NCBI GenBank assembly: GCA_007644065.1
Contig: VJWN01000003.1
Location: 1,612,001-1,676,000 of the forward strand
From: Margaritispora aquatica
Taxonomy: Eukaryota; Ascomycota; Leotiomycetes; Helotiales; Discinellaceae
DNA: 64,000 nt
Direction: 5' to 3'
Shown here: piece by piece, positions 1-12,046 of the stretch
How positions within the stretch are numbered: position 1 is the first letter of the stretch
How the letters are laid out: every line of letters starts with the position of its first letter
Notes under the pieces: model-generated
Told to the model about the DNA's origin: nothing
Databases searched by the model: none
What the model saw: the letters and a program-made list of their open reading frames with translations, nothing else
Translations under genes and position numbers: made by a program

Positions 1-30
1 GAGAAAGTCAAGCTTATACAATCGTAGATC

Positions 31-37
31 TATATAA
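31..37 (+). promoter_or_regulatory. TATA box of the first cysteine-rich secreted gene
   Basis: A TATATAA element lies about 100 bases before the chosen ATG at 140, followed by a pyrimidine- and CAA-rich leader typical of strongly expressed fungal genes. The paralogue at 3539 also has a CATATAAG element about 125 bases before its ATG (around 3411-3418). The call is motif-based; the transcription start is not visible. Confidence 0.5.
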
Positions 38-139
38 GGTACCCTCTCTTCCTTCAAATCAAATTCTCCTTCCCATCAGCATCTTCCAATGCAAATCATC
101 CACAAATACAAACAAAATTCAACCAACTTCATCATCACA

Positions 140-886
140 ATGCAATTCGCCAGCCTTTTCGTTGCCTCCATCCTGGCTCTCGGTATTTCAGCTGCACCAG
201 CCATTGAGGACCGCACTATCTTGACCTGCACTGGAGGCAGGGTTTACAACCCTCAGCTCTCAACCTGCGACTGTGAGCCCTCAAAGTACTATGATACCAG
301 CAAAGGGAAGTGTTGCTACAAACCTTTGAGCCCACCAACATGTGCTATCGGTCAGAAGAAGTGGTGTTCCAGATCGAAGCTTGAGTATTGCGAATATGGT
401 ATGTTTGGGTTGCCTTTTCCCGTTCTCCTTGGTGAGCTTGCTGATATAATCTACAGATATCAAGAACGAGTGGTGTGAGGACAGCGGCTGGGGAGCAACT
501 TGGTGCGCCACAGGTCTTGAAATTCCTATCAAGATTGATATCAAGTACCCCATCACCCAGCCCGTATGCAAGGACAAGCAGAGGTACAACTGCGAAACAA
601 AGCAGTGCGAATGCCCCAGGGGCATGTGGTGGAATACTGCGGACCAGAAGTGCCACTGGCCCGTCATGCCGAAGCCCACCTGTAACTGGCCCAAGAAACC
701 ATGGTGTACAAAGGGAACAACCAAGTACTGTGGATATGGTAAGGTCTTCGCTGCTCAAGTTATGAGCATGCAGTAGCTAACAAGCAAATAGATCCCTCTC
801 AGTGGACTTGCGAGAACGATAACTCAGGAATATCTGTCTGTGCTGGCGACTTGGATCTCCTTAGTCTTCTCTTGAAGCTCTTCTAG
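140..886 (+). CDS. Secreted cysteine-rich protein, internally duplicated (paralogue A)
   Basis: Family not recognised. The spliced product is 211 aa from exons 140-398, 457-738 and 792-886. Both introns have GT-AG ends and the frame is continuous. I chose the ATG at 140 rather than an in-frame ATG at 89 because it opens directly on a signal peptide (MQFASLFVASILALGISAAP). The mature part has about 20 Cys arranged as two similar halves of ten. Each half runs TC/xC - x - DC or EC - KC - PTC - WC - YC, then a Tyr at a phase-1 intron, then a further WC or TC and a last Cys. Aromatic residues (WC, YC, YN) recur at matching places in both halves. No catalytic motif, membrane segment or GPI tail is visible. 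It is probably an extracellular disulfide-rich protein, and effector-like is a reasonable guess. Its nearest relative is the gene at 3539-4527. Confidence 0.82.
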
Positions 887-3538
887 GAAGTCTTCAGCTG
901 GTAAGCTCAAGGCTTTGGCTTGGGTATTACTTCGTCGAAAACCAATTTTCTGCTTGTAATTCCCGGCTTTCAGATTGCTGTACTCACATGACGCTGGACG
1001 GTCACTGTACACAATACAATCATCTCACATTAATGTTTGGATGTATCATTTAGTATTAAGTTTAGGGGGGGTAGTAACAATGAAAATTTTCATTTTATAT
1101 ACCAATCGACTGTATACTTGAGTTTTTTGAGCCAGAGCAATGTGGCGATGATGGTTAGATGAAATGTGAGAATAGAGAGAAGTTCATAGGTAGTGATGTA
1201 AGGCTCAGTACATGACCAGCCAATCACCAAATCTCGCCTAGAATAAATGGGTCCATCATAACTACCTCCTAAGGCCTCAAAGAATCATAGGGCATTGGAG
1301 TATTTCTGACAAAACTTAAATCGTTTTTCTAGTTTATATTATAAGAAGTACTTCAGTATCCCGAACCGAAATATTTAATTTCAGGTCAGGCTCACGTATC
1401 CTACTTAGAGGTTCTTAAGGCAAAAGGCTTCTTGGTTACCTCTTGCTTCTGAAATACGAGTAAGAAATTGAATATCGAAGTCTTGTATTAGGTTCTGTTA
1501 TTATACTTCATTTGCCACAAAAGTCAAATGTCACGATGCAACATTCAGTCGATGCATGGATTGACATGAAGACCTAAATAGCTTTGAACTCTATTAAACT
1601 ATGATGTAATGACAACGAGACGAATACGATACTAGGTTGTAGACTGTAACCACACATACTCCTAATGTTCTCTTTATGCTTCGATTCGAGAGGTCCCTTC
1701 AAAGTATATTATTTAGTTGGGAAAGTGAATTGACTTCACTGAGAGATTAAGTTTCGGATTTCGAATACCAGCACTCAAGGGCCGAGGTTTCTGCGCTTAG
1801 CCCAATTAGAATCGCAATGATTACATTCCAGTTTAGAACCTTTCGTGAGAAAATCGAGAGATCTACATGTAGCCGTGTTAACTGTATGCCCGAAACATCC
1901 CGTCCCGTCCGGCCGGTTGCCGAAAATGCGGGGAGCTGAGCCACTATATGTACGTACAGCGACCATACCTCAACTTGAGATCTCGATCGTTCTCTACAAA
2001 CATCATTTAGCATTTCTCATGTCAATCACAGCAATACACTCGGTCGTCTCCGTTTTCAGCTCGCCATCAAAGTGCACCACCGTTTGTCCTCGAGAGTCAC
2101 CCAGTGGCCCCATCAAGGTACCATCGCCCGGCTCCCCGCTTTCCAAGAGCTTCGGAGAGCTGGGCAAAGTCTTGAGGCGCTACTAGAGGATACCGAGAAA
2201 GCCGGGTAATAGACTTACCGATGTCTGATACTAAAATCAAAACCGAATATCCTTCGTTACTACGTTTTCAGACTTGCTTCTTGCTTCAATGTTGATGGCT
2301 TGGAAATCTACAACTATCGAGATGAATGAAATGGGAAGATTATGGAGTTGGAAATACATCACTAACAAATATAAAGCATCAGTTGACTGTTCTATTTTAT
2401 GAGCATCTTGGAAAATCAAAAATGTCACCTGGCAAAGTAGGTTTGTCAAGCTCAGCTTTGCAGGAGGGTTATTCTTAAGGTTATTTGCTTGGGGTGTACC
2501 ACTAGATGTCTTGGGAGAATGCTCCAACCAGTAGTGACCACTACTAACGCTCAATGCAACACGACAAATCAATAAAAAAATCCAAACTCTTGGGCTGGCC
2601 GCTGAGGGTCTGAATCTGTGAGCAATCATGCATATGCATTAGAAGCCAGTCTTCTTTTGGCCATTTCTTTCAGGCGCTATTCTTATGAAGCGAATAAGAA
2701 TTCGATATTAGGAAAAAGTTGTAGAAGCTACTGGCTATCATAAGCTTCAACGTGAATACGCTAGATATGCACCAGGTGTGTAATTCTGCAGGTGTATTTT
2801 GTCTCTTGTCAGAAGTAATACGAGAAAGTGAATTTAGAAAGGACAATATCGTGCAAGTATTCTCTGGCTATCGTTCTCTCTTTGCTTAATCTGCTCTGAA
2901 TGACGGCGATCTTGAAGCTATATCTCGCTTGTTTCGATCGTTCAATGTACATAATGTCCAGGTTATTGTGCTGAAATTTGTGTTGTGCAAAGATCAAAAA
3001 GATAGACGCAATGATAAGCGTTGCAAGAAGATCACGTCTCTCATTCTATCACGCAATATTCGGTAGCTTCTTGATCCCGTGTGTATAGCATACTGGGCAT
3101 TTCTTAGGAGCAGCTCATTCACACCAATTTTTCCAGCGAATATCTCTCTAAGTTTTGCGATGGTAACCTATGTAGTCATTGCTTGAGGCTCATTCCAATC
3201 AGTACATCTATTTCAATCACCAGGTACTTGAGATGTGGTAGTATTGACGATGTATCTGTATAGCTTCGCATATTTCCAAGGACCTAGAAAGTCTTGACTA
3301 AACGCCGTCGACGTTTACAGTTTTGGTTCATATTACTCCAACACTTCGCGGTCACAAAAATGCTCATAGCTTCATGGAGAATGGGAACACATTCTCTGAC
3401 TTCTCGAAAAGCATATAAGACTCTCATTCCTCATTCCCATCTCATCTCATATCCCCATCTACAGCCTCAACCGGCAACTTCTCTGATTACCATTCTATCC
3501 CAACTCATCTTCTAGACACTTGTTCAATATCACCCACG
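887..3538. other. Intergenic region between the two cysteine-rich paralogues
   Basis: About 2.65 kb, rather AT-rich. Short open frames occur but none has a signal peptide, a conserved motif, or a convincing start and splice pattern. I see no third copy of the cysteine-rich gene and no transposon. The last ~150 bases hold the CATATAAG element and a pyrimidine-rich leader for the next gene. Confidence 0.5.
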
Positions 3539-4527
3539 ATGCAGCTCACTAGCATCTTAACCGTTGCCATCCTGGCCCTCGGAATCTCAGCAGCGCCTGG
3601 CACTGGTGTCGAGCTCGAGAATCGCAACTTCAACAAATGTAAATATGGAGAAATTTACAATGCCCACTGGAAGACGTGCTCTTGTCCACCAAAGCAAGAG
3701 TATATCAAGAATAAGTGCCGTTATCCACCCATCAAGGAGCCCTGGTGCGGCAAGGACCAGTGGGGCAAGGATGAGAACAAGTATTGTTCTAAGAGCAAGC
3801 ATCACTTCATCAAGTATAGTATGTTGTTCCTGCATCTCCTCTAGGTTTATATTCTTGTGTTGAAACATTCTTTAGCTAACTTTTGAGATAGATAATGATC
3901 ATAGCTGGTGTGAAGATGATGGCAAGAATGTCGGTGAGTTCTTCAATGTCGTGGCCATTGCTACGCATCTGTACACAATTTCTTCTTTCGACAAAGCTAG
4001 GCCCTAGAAAGTGATCACTAAGACGCGCCTCTTCTTTGGGATTGGACGAGCGAAAGCTGATGTCTTGAAGTTTTCTGTTCTTCTCACAAAGAACTCCTCG
4101 ATAAATTGAAGTGGAAATATGACAACCAGCTCGATTGCAAGGACAAACAAGGCTACAACTGTGACAAAAAGACATGTGAGTGTCCTAAGGGAATGTATTG
4201 GAAGCATGATGAGGGCAAGTGTCGCTATCCACCTGTTCAGAAGGTAAGATTACCATCCCAACATCGCCCTCCAAATGGACTTCGCCATTCTGACTTGAAA
4301 TTAGCCCAAGTGTGAAGGGGGAAAAGAGCCATGGTGCGGCAAGAGTAAGAAGAAGTACTGCAAATATGGTAAGTGACATGTGATCACTCAACATTTCAAG
4401 TCCTTAGCACTGACTCACTTGCGCAGATGACAAGAAGGATGAGTGCGAGGATGATACCAGCCCTTGGGGATTCTGCTCAAATGACAAGGATGTTTACAGC
4501 GTTGTGAACAGCAACTTTGATAGCTAG
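3539..4527 (+). CDS. Secreted cysteine-rich protein, internally duplicated (paralogue B)
   Basis: Paralogue of the gene at 140-886. The spliced product is 212 aa from five exons: 3539-3818, 3892-3933, 4092-4243, 4305-4368 and 4427-4527. The signal peptide (MQLTSILTVAILALGISAAP) matches its partner almost residue for residue around the cleavage site. The mature protein is Lys-, Tyr- and Asp-rich with about 17 Cys. The C-terminal half keeps ten Cys with the shared CKDKQxYNC, CECPxGMxW, KPxC, PWC and KYC signature. The N-terminal half keeps only about seven. Two introns sit at the same codons as those of paralogue A (after the Tyr of the KY / YCxY motif). Two further introns, one between the halves and one inside the second half, are unique to this copy. 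Function is unknown; it is inferred to be secreted and disulfide-stabilised. The acceptor at 4091 is the least certain junction. Confidence 0.8.
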
Positions 4528-5599
4528 ATGTTTCTCTAAGAACTTCCAGCCGACACTCTAACCGTAGTCTTGCGATGCGAGGGTCTGTTCTTTGACTATT
4601 TGTGGAAAGTCTTATGTCTTTGAACTACGAACAACGAGTAATGGTTTATTCTAGCAAAGGCATGTTTGCACACACTGTTACAATTATTTCTAGTTTGGAT
4701 AATGATGTAAAGTAATGAAATCCTGATTTTACAATGAGTTATTTGCAGACTTTTGTACTTGTAATTAGTGCCACCCCATAATGTTCGGATAAACAAAAAG
4801 TGAACGGTAAGTCTTATCGGAGTTATAAAATCATTTGCTGGAGCATAACTGAAGTCAATAAGTATGGTAGCTTTCTTACTCTACATAATAAAACCTACCT
4901 CTCAATCGACAGCAGACAAGCGAGCATGGCCTCACAAAAACTTCTTTTCATTATGTCAATCTGTACTTGTTAAGTTCACAGATTCAGACTTTGCTTGTTT
5001 TCATGACTCAAGACATGTGATAGTATAAATAAACTACATAATCTCTTGAAAAGCTGCCCTAGTACGTGAAGTCATTGGGTGCTTTACATCATTGTTCTTG
5101 GTCCACTGGTTTATAAGAAAGGCCATCAGAAGCTTCCCTGAAGATAAACGTCTCGCTGTTTAGGGTGACGTTGAATGCGTAATGGCATTTGTCTGTTGTT
5201 AAATTTCAAGTTATCCACCACAGATGCCAGTTTACAGCTGGCACAGTTGATGACGAGCAGAAACGCCGCACTGAAAAGAGAAAATTTGGCATTGGTAAAC
5301 TGTTTTAAACACGTGAAAAGACTCTCTGTCTCTACTAAGCAGTTTAACTAGCCTTATTGATTGCATCTTGTATAACATAAGTCAATCGGAGAGCTAAACC
5401 AAGAGCCTGACAGCCCAAAAGAGCACGATACCGCGAGAGTGAAACACCAAGAACTAGAAGATACTGATGCTTCATATAAAATTTCCTTTGTTTGAGCTCT
5501 CAATCTAGTTTCATGCTGATTCACTCCGCTGGCACAAGAAGTCAAGTTAAACGCGAGCACATTTTATAAGTGGTGACACCCTTCTATTTGACTCTGAGA

Positions 5600-5957
5600 C
5601 TATGCATCTCGAAAACCTCTCAGATCCTCCGCATACGAGGAATATATATATATCAACCGAAAATATGCTCCTTTGGTTCTCTTTTGGAATAGTTTCACTT
5701 CCGCCGCATATTCCCAATGCAAAGGGTTATAGACCATGTTCCAAGTTGATGTGATCTGCTTTGCGAAGACAAGATCTTCACCGCACTCTATACCCTCACC
5801 TAAAAGCCCCGCGAGCTCGAACAACCCCTTCGTAGTTTGACGAAGCTCCTTATGTAAGTTTTGAAGAACCGGAGTCACATGAAAGCTGATGCTTCGCGCT
5901 TCTTCTGGGCCTACAGATGACAGATGATAAAGAAAAGCATGACCAGCTCGATGGAGC
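5600..5957 (-). pseudogene. Possible exon or gene relic, family unknown
   Basis: One minus-strand frame stays open for about 115 codons with protein-like composition (for example LFELAGLLGEGIECGEDL and VFAKQITSTWNM). It is preceded by a possible splice acceptor (the in-frame TAG is the end of a pyrimidine-poor CTATAG) and ends in a stop near 5600. No ATG or upstream exon could be joined convincingly. It may be the last exon of a decayed gene or a chance frame. No function is assigned. Confidence 0.2.
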
Positions 5958-8900
5958 TATAGGTTAACTTAGCTGAAAGAGAATCTAATTCTGAAATAAG
6001 AGCGAAAATACAAGGCAACAATGAATCAAACATGTCTTAGAGTATTCCGACCCAGCCTATGTGCGATGAATAAGGTGTGTCCCCTAACACTAGTATTTTC
6101 TTAGAGTCCTCCTTCCCAATTCTTGTCCATTTCGTGCTCGCCGTCGAACCGCCCTTTCAACCACCTTCCATCCCCGTCCATCATTCTCATCGATACACAC
6201 CCATTCTCTGCTGACCAAACCATCCCTAAACGACGAGACAAGAGATGCCAGACGCTGTCCACCGCCTCGACAACCGAGAACCAGAACCGACCAAGCTTGG
6301 TTGTATCCTAGGCTAACAACATTAGCTGCTATGCGACTCCGACGTGCAAGAAGATGAAGAGGGTGACAGAAGAAAGAGAAAGATTCTTGAATAATCCCTC
6401 AACTCGAACCACGGACGGCAAGTTATTATACTTCATTGGAGACCATATGGATTAGATGCCACCAGCTATGGCTACGAAGAAGGCATCTTCTCGTACAGCA
6501 CAGCAAAGCTTGGATAGCTTTGCCAATACAAGTCCACAACATTTACTGCAGACATGAGTTTGGCGCAGGATGTTGAAGAAGAATCCGTAAGTACTTGTTG
6601 CCTTCCGGTGGAACACTCGACATATCATAAATTTCGAAGCAAAAGAAACATCGAAATAGCCTGGGACTCAAGACTGACTTATGTTGAATAAATTAGAGCT
6701 GGTGTCACCAACAGAAGAGTACGAGCATTTAGATATGCTTATGCTCTTCAACACTTGCTGTCATCTTCACCATTTCCGTCACCCAGTACTGCTTTGCTGC
6801 TGCTAAGGAGTTCGGTACTTCACTCTTTCTTAATGGTAACATCCACACGAAGATTTTAAGTTTAACCTACATGATTGTGGCCATAGGATCTAGACGGATT
6901 GTTTCTCGATTGATAGGCGAGCGCGAAGTTCGGATGCGTTTGAATCCCACAAATGACTGCAAGCTCCCCAGTCAATATTGATATATCGAAGAATACAGCA
7001 ATGACACCTGGCCTTTGATTATCAGCTGGATCATTCTATTCGAATTTGATGAACATCAACTCTTCACATCCACGGTCAAAGGGTCTACCATGATAGGAGG
7101 GAGGAAACGTTACCATCAAAGGTAGACTACGGCGCTCGCAGTGCAAGAAGATTCGGCCAAACTCGGCACCAAAAGTTTTTGGCTTGCAGACACTACGAGA
7201 AATGTGGACGCATGTAAGGACAACTCAGCAGAGAGGACTGATAACGCACAAATGGTCAGTCGGTATGACCGAAGCCACTCTCACCGACAGCGAACTTCCA
7301 AATTCGCACCCCATGACCAGATAAGTTGTTGACTGCAACATATGATGGATAGAGCGCGGAGAGAGACGTCATTGAGCGTACCAGAAATAACATGCGTGAA
7401 GCACAACAGAACTACCCCGCAATTGCATCAGACATCAGGATTGACCGGCAGAACTCGATAGGGCAGCGTGATAGATGTAAGATCTTTCAAGTCAAAGTTG
7501 AAAGGATTCAAAGATGCTCATCGATTGGAGGAAGTTTTTGAAGTGTTGAGCGGTGCTTCCTGGCCACTTCACGAACGACAAATTGCGATTACACAAGTAA
7601 AGGTCCAACCAAACAGCATTCCCACCGAATCACAACAATATCAGCATACTATTAATGTATTTTACAAGCGAAAAAGGCAATCACTTCATTTGAAGCCAAT
7701 CAAAAGCCCAATATACAGGCTTTGAGGCTAGTTCGCTTTGACGACGGAGGCATGACCCAACAAATGCTTGGAAATATGTCAGAGCTGTAGGAACACGAGT
7801 TTTCAGTGGCAATAAAAAAACTATCTGTATTGCCACTACTGCATACCGGCAGGAGTTATAATATGCTGGTTCTGCTGAAGTCCGGGGGGGTTGTAAGTGT
7901 ACTGGCAACAAGCGCTGATAAAGCTGTGTATATCAGTCAATTGATAGTACACCAAACCACAAGGCATAACGCCAAAACAGAAGATAGAGGAATTAGGAGA
8001 CATCAGGATCTTTGTGGCCGATAGACTCCGATGCTACGGAGAACGTTTTGTGAAAGGTTCACTTGCTTGGGAGCATCATGAGGGCGCTAAACGTGGCTGA
8101 TCAAGGGATGGACTTCCGCTGTTATGATACATTACTTGCTACTCTCATTGGTGAGTATGGTTGCTAACGGCTAGGAAGGTCATGCACTAAAAACAACGTT
8201 GGGACATTGCGCGGTTGGGGCAAAGCAGCGATACTTTATCGAGAAAATTCTTACCACGTCGACAGTCAAGACCTGGTCACCTGTGATGACGACTATGATA
8301 TGATACTCGAAACTGCCCACGGGCAGAGCTTTCACGCATAGTCGAGGGGCGGCAAACCGTGAAAGGCAAGTAAGACCTGTGGTCTAGCAAGAACGTCAGC
8401 AGATCACCTATAAGCAAGGATGCAAATAAAAAAGCGCCAATGAACGTTTTTTTTAATCGTAGGCCAGTTGTTGACAAAGGTGTATCAGCGATTCGCATAG
8501 TGGGATCAGAGCACAGCTGGTGATCCTAGAATTCGCCTAGAGATACCTGGCTACTCAATGGTCAGGCAAGTCCAGCGTTTTGGCACTCTGGAGGGACTAC
8601 TAATGGCACAGCGTCTCGGATTACCAATTATACATCCAAATTCAGACGCAAAGCCCGAAAGAAATCGAACCAAGGAGCAAAGAGGGACGGTCCGCAAGTA
8701 TGATCTGTTTTCATCCTGGCCAATAAATAACCGTGAAATTCATCTGGTGTACTGGAACTTACTGGATTCCAATGCGTTCTTGGAAATTACAAAAGGCGAT
8801 AATTTGCATCCATCAAGTTTTCCTTGTGTTCCAAGCTGTTTCCTTGGATCAGATCATTGCTCTCTCCTCAAGCTGCCGAACAAATTTGAGGCTCGAAGTA

Positions 8901-10656
8901 TGCTATTTTTAGCGAACGCAACACCGGATGAACTGTTGGTTCAACTCCAAAAGCTTTGAAATGGTTTCGAAAACCGGCAGCTACTGCTACGAACATCTAT
9001 TTGGAGTATCAAGCGGGCGTTATCTTGGAACTCGAATTGTAATGAATGAAATGAGATGTAACAAGCATGGAGATCTTGTGTCAAGCGAGGAGAGAAATCA
9101 CGTGAGTATAGTTCCATGTGCACCCCACGCTCGGATCTGGAGGACTTATTGACAGGTACGCGATCAACAACCATGAGTAAAATATGAATAGCACAGTGCC
9201 GATTAAGCTCATTCTTCAACTACAAGAAATATAAGCCACGTACTGCATTAATCTCAGGATCCATGTTCTTCGAAATCTTTCTAGTGCACTAGCCAGGCGC
9301 TCTTCGCTGTACTGAATACAGCCTTCCAACTCTTGTTTCTCTGAGAACAAGATCGGCGTCTTTTGCGAATATGACAAGTAGAAATTGTACCTGCTGCGTG
9401 GGTGGTATGGCGATTATGCGAGTATGTGATGCAGTTTTCGCCTATGTTGTGATGACAAGGTCATGCAAGAGCCAGACAGAATGCAAGAGCCTGATTTGGC
9501 TTCCACACGAAACCACTCGTTGAACGAAGGTTCAGGTTCAACTATAGAATTGCCGGGAGGCTACGTGGAGTACGCTCAGATACCTTGGATAGTTGACTTC
9601 GTCACGCAAGGCCAGGCGAACCTAGTTGTGCTGGAGATCATCCTATTTTTGGTTTCCCAGCTTTGAAGACATTGTTAAGGCTAATCGCAGGAGTCCTGTG
9701 ATAATTCTCTGCCTAGAGACTTTTCCAGCAATGGTTGTCATGTCTCGTCTCGGAATTCAGTAAAGTGTAGGAGGGTTATCTTACAAAGCGCGCAAGCCGC
9801 TGCTGAATCTATTAAATGAATAAGTCGAGGAATACATGAGTTCTGAAGACAGGCCGAATTGCTGGGCTGCAGCTGCATCGATTTGATGTTGCTGGGGTTG
9901 AATGGCTTGAAAGGGTTTGGAGTGCAGAGTCTGCAGAGGAATATGTCGGCGACCCGAGGGGTGGATCTAGTTCTTCAAATCCGGTACTTTGTACCAGTCA
10001 AGCTGGATAATCTTGAGAGCCTAGACAAGCCAGGTACGGCCATATAAAGCCGACAGCACACCATCAAATGTTCGAGGGATGCCGTAGTACTGGGAGCCAC
10101 TTGACCCCTCAGGACTTTCTAACGTGAGTCGGCTTCGCAACCATGTCTAGCCGTCCAATCTAGCCGTTCATGCTGCCGACAGCCACCGGAGGCAAGTAAA
10201 ACGGGGCTCTGGTATAGTTCCGCGCTTGTATGGTGGCAACGCATACAGAGCAACATCTTCATGGCATTGCGGTGGCAGACGGGACGGTGCGATGGTGATG
10301 CAGTGTAATGGCACATCCGTTTCATCTCCTTCAGTGGTGATCCTCCTCCGATACCTATTTCGATAAACTCCTAAATGAAGCTGTAGACGTTGGATATTTG
10401 GGCGATGGGCAGTCGGAAAGCATTTTCTTGGGCGGCAAAGGCGATTAAGCAGGATCCACGACATAAGAGTGGATTAATGTACAAGAGTGGTGCGAGCAAG
10501 ATCATGAATGGACCAGTCCAGTCCAAAGATTGCGAGAACTTTGCAACATTCACGAGGCATCTCAAACCCCATTCTGAAAAGTACCGCCTATTTCAAGCAA
10601 CATTGGCCTATGGAGTAGGGTGATGGAGGCTATGGGGATGTTCGTTCGTGCTTTTT

Positions 10657-10667
10657 GGGGGGGGGGG
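10657..10667. repeat. Poly-G tract
   Basis: Eleven consecutive G bases in an intergenic stretch upstream of the FKBP gene. Such runs are prone to sequencing and assembly length error. Just downstream, an ATG at 10673 opens a 112-codon frame that I could not relate to any family and have not called as a gene. Confidence 0.8.
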
Positions 10668-11209
10668 CAGCTATGAGCTCACATGTTCCTGGGTCCCTTG
10701 GCGGTTTGAGTATCAGTGAGGAAGAAACCATCAGAGGTGGTAGAGACACACAGAGGGAGGCAGCCACTGTGCAAAGAATCCTTACTGAATGGTTGATGAA
10801 GTATCTTCGATATTGCTTTTCACCAGTCCGCCAAGGGCTTAAGCACTCTACGAAGTACGAGAGACTGGAAGCAGATAGCTCGATCCCAGACAAGGACCTT
10901 TTGGTTGCCATTGCGGATGTATCTATGAGCATTGAGCAGTGTATGACGGCTTGGCCACAACTGCCCCACGCAAATACCCTATGCCCATACGGGGAGACTT
11001 CCGCCAAATAGGTACCAGGTAGGTAAGGCAGGGCAGCAGGGCAGCCAAGGCACGTAAGGCATGCAAGGCCATCGAGGTCGATTTCACTTCTTTCCTTTCC
11101 CCCACCACACCACACCCACACCTGCACCTTCCCCCTCGAATAGCTGCCGCCTCTAGGTAGTTTAAGTACTCCCGCGTTCTTCCCACAATTCCTCAATCTT
11201 TTCTTCCTC

Positions 11210-12046
11210 ATGACATCTCGATCTCTTCAGTTACTTCGAACTTTTACATCGACATCAGTTTCGGCAGCCATATTCACTCCCTCAAGACCCACGATAACCA
11301 CCATCAAACGTAACTTCTCACGCACTTCCGCCATCATGGGTGTCACCAAGACCGTTCTCAAGGAGGGTTCCGGACGTGTGCCAGTCAACGGTGACCAAGT
11401 CACAATTGAATACACTGGTTTCTTGAAGGACACTACCAAGCCAGATAACAAGGGAGCCAAGTATGTTGCAGACCTGTCCTATCGCTTGTTCTTGTCCCCA
11501 TTTCACACGATTTGCAAAGGCTAACCTCACTGTTTTTTAGGTTTGACTCATCTGTTGATCGCGGACCATTCGTCGTATCAATTGGTGTAGGACAAGTTAT
11601 CAGAGGTGAGCGCATCAGATATTCATAAACAGTTGAACGGCATAATAAGACGTCACAGGATGGGATGAGGGTGTTACCACCATGAAGCAGGGCGAGAAGG
11701 CTACCTTGGACATTACCAGGTAAGAGCGATATGATTTCCACTTGGCTAACAAATCTGCTAACACATTGCCTCAGTGACTTCGGATATGGAAACCGGTAGG
11801 ATACCCAAAACATCTTTCACCCAAAATATATACTTCTTGAAGCGATAGAGCTCTACTCTGCTTCGTGGGATTATCAGAATACAGAAGTTCCCAGTACTGA
11901 CATGCATACACAGTGGATTCCCAGGAGTTATTCCAGCCGGATCCGATCTTATCTTGTACGTATATTCGGATGCTTTCAAGTCCTACTCTTATGGTACTTA
12001 CTAACTCATCGCCAGTGATGTGGAGCTCCTAAAGGTCGGAAAGTAG
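11210..12046 (+). CDS. fpr1: FKBP12-type peptidyl-prolyl cis-trans isomerase with N-terminal extension
   Basis: Six exons (11210-11460, 11541-11605, 11659-11719, 11775-11795, 11914-11955, 12016-12046) give 156 aa. From the second Met (residue 43, at 11336) the protein is a canonical ~114-residue FKBP. The diagnostic stretches are GVTKTVLKEGSG, VTIEYTGFLKD, FDSSVDRGPFVVSIGVGQVI, RGWDEGV and YGNRGFPGVIPAGSDLIFDVELLKVGK-type residues. Most positions lining the FK506 pocket of the family are present (Tyr, Phe, Asp, Val-Ile, Trp, Tyr). The first 42 residues are rich in Ser, Thr and Arg and lack acidic residues, like a mitochondrial presequence. The isomerase assists folding and, in the family, is the receptor for FK506 and rapamycin. 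Two starts may therefore give mitochondrial and cytosolic forms (inference). Exon 4 is only 21 nt. Confidence 0.93.

Larger units (their letters stand above)
4528..11209. other. Long gene-poor interval
   Basis: About 6.7 kb without a gene I can support. It contains scattered short open frames with protein-like composition, near 5600-5957 on the minus strand and near 7470-7725 and 8560-8960 on the plus strand. These are interrupted and match no family I recognise. They look more like decayed coding sequence than genes. There is an 11-base G run at 10657-10667 and a short TA run at 5640-5654. No inverted terminal repeats, transposase or reverse-transcriptase motifs were seen. Confidence 0.4.

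Noticed and set aside
89..139. Upstream in-frame ATG of paralogue A
   Set aside because: Starting at 89 would put 17 polar residues ahead of the signal peptide; the paralogue starts directly at its signal peptide.
4528..10600. Decayed transposon as explanation of the gene-poor interval
   Set aside because: Looked for reverse-transcriptase, integrase or transposase motifs and terminal repeats; none recognised by eye.
10673..11011. 112-codon plus-strand frame with a PDKDLL stretch, faintly like a PDRDLL stretch in the short frame at 24333
   Set aside because: The resemblance is a handful of residues and neither frame has other support; likely coincidence.
10630..11211. 193-codon minus-strand frame upstream of the FKBP gene
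   Set aside because: Crosses the poly-G tract and the CA-rich FKBP leader, has low-complexity composition and no recognisable domain.
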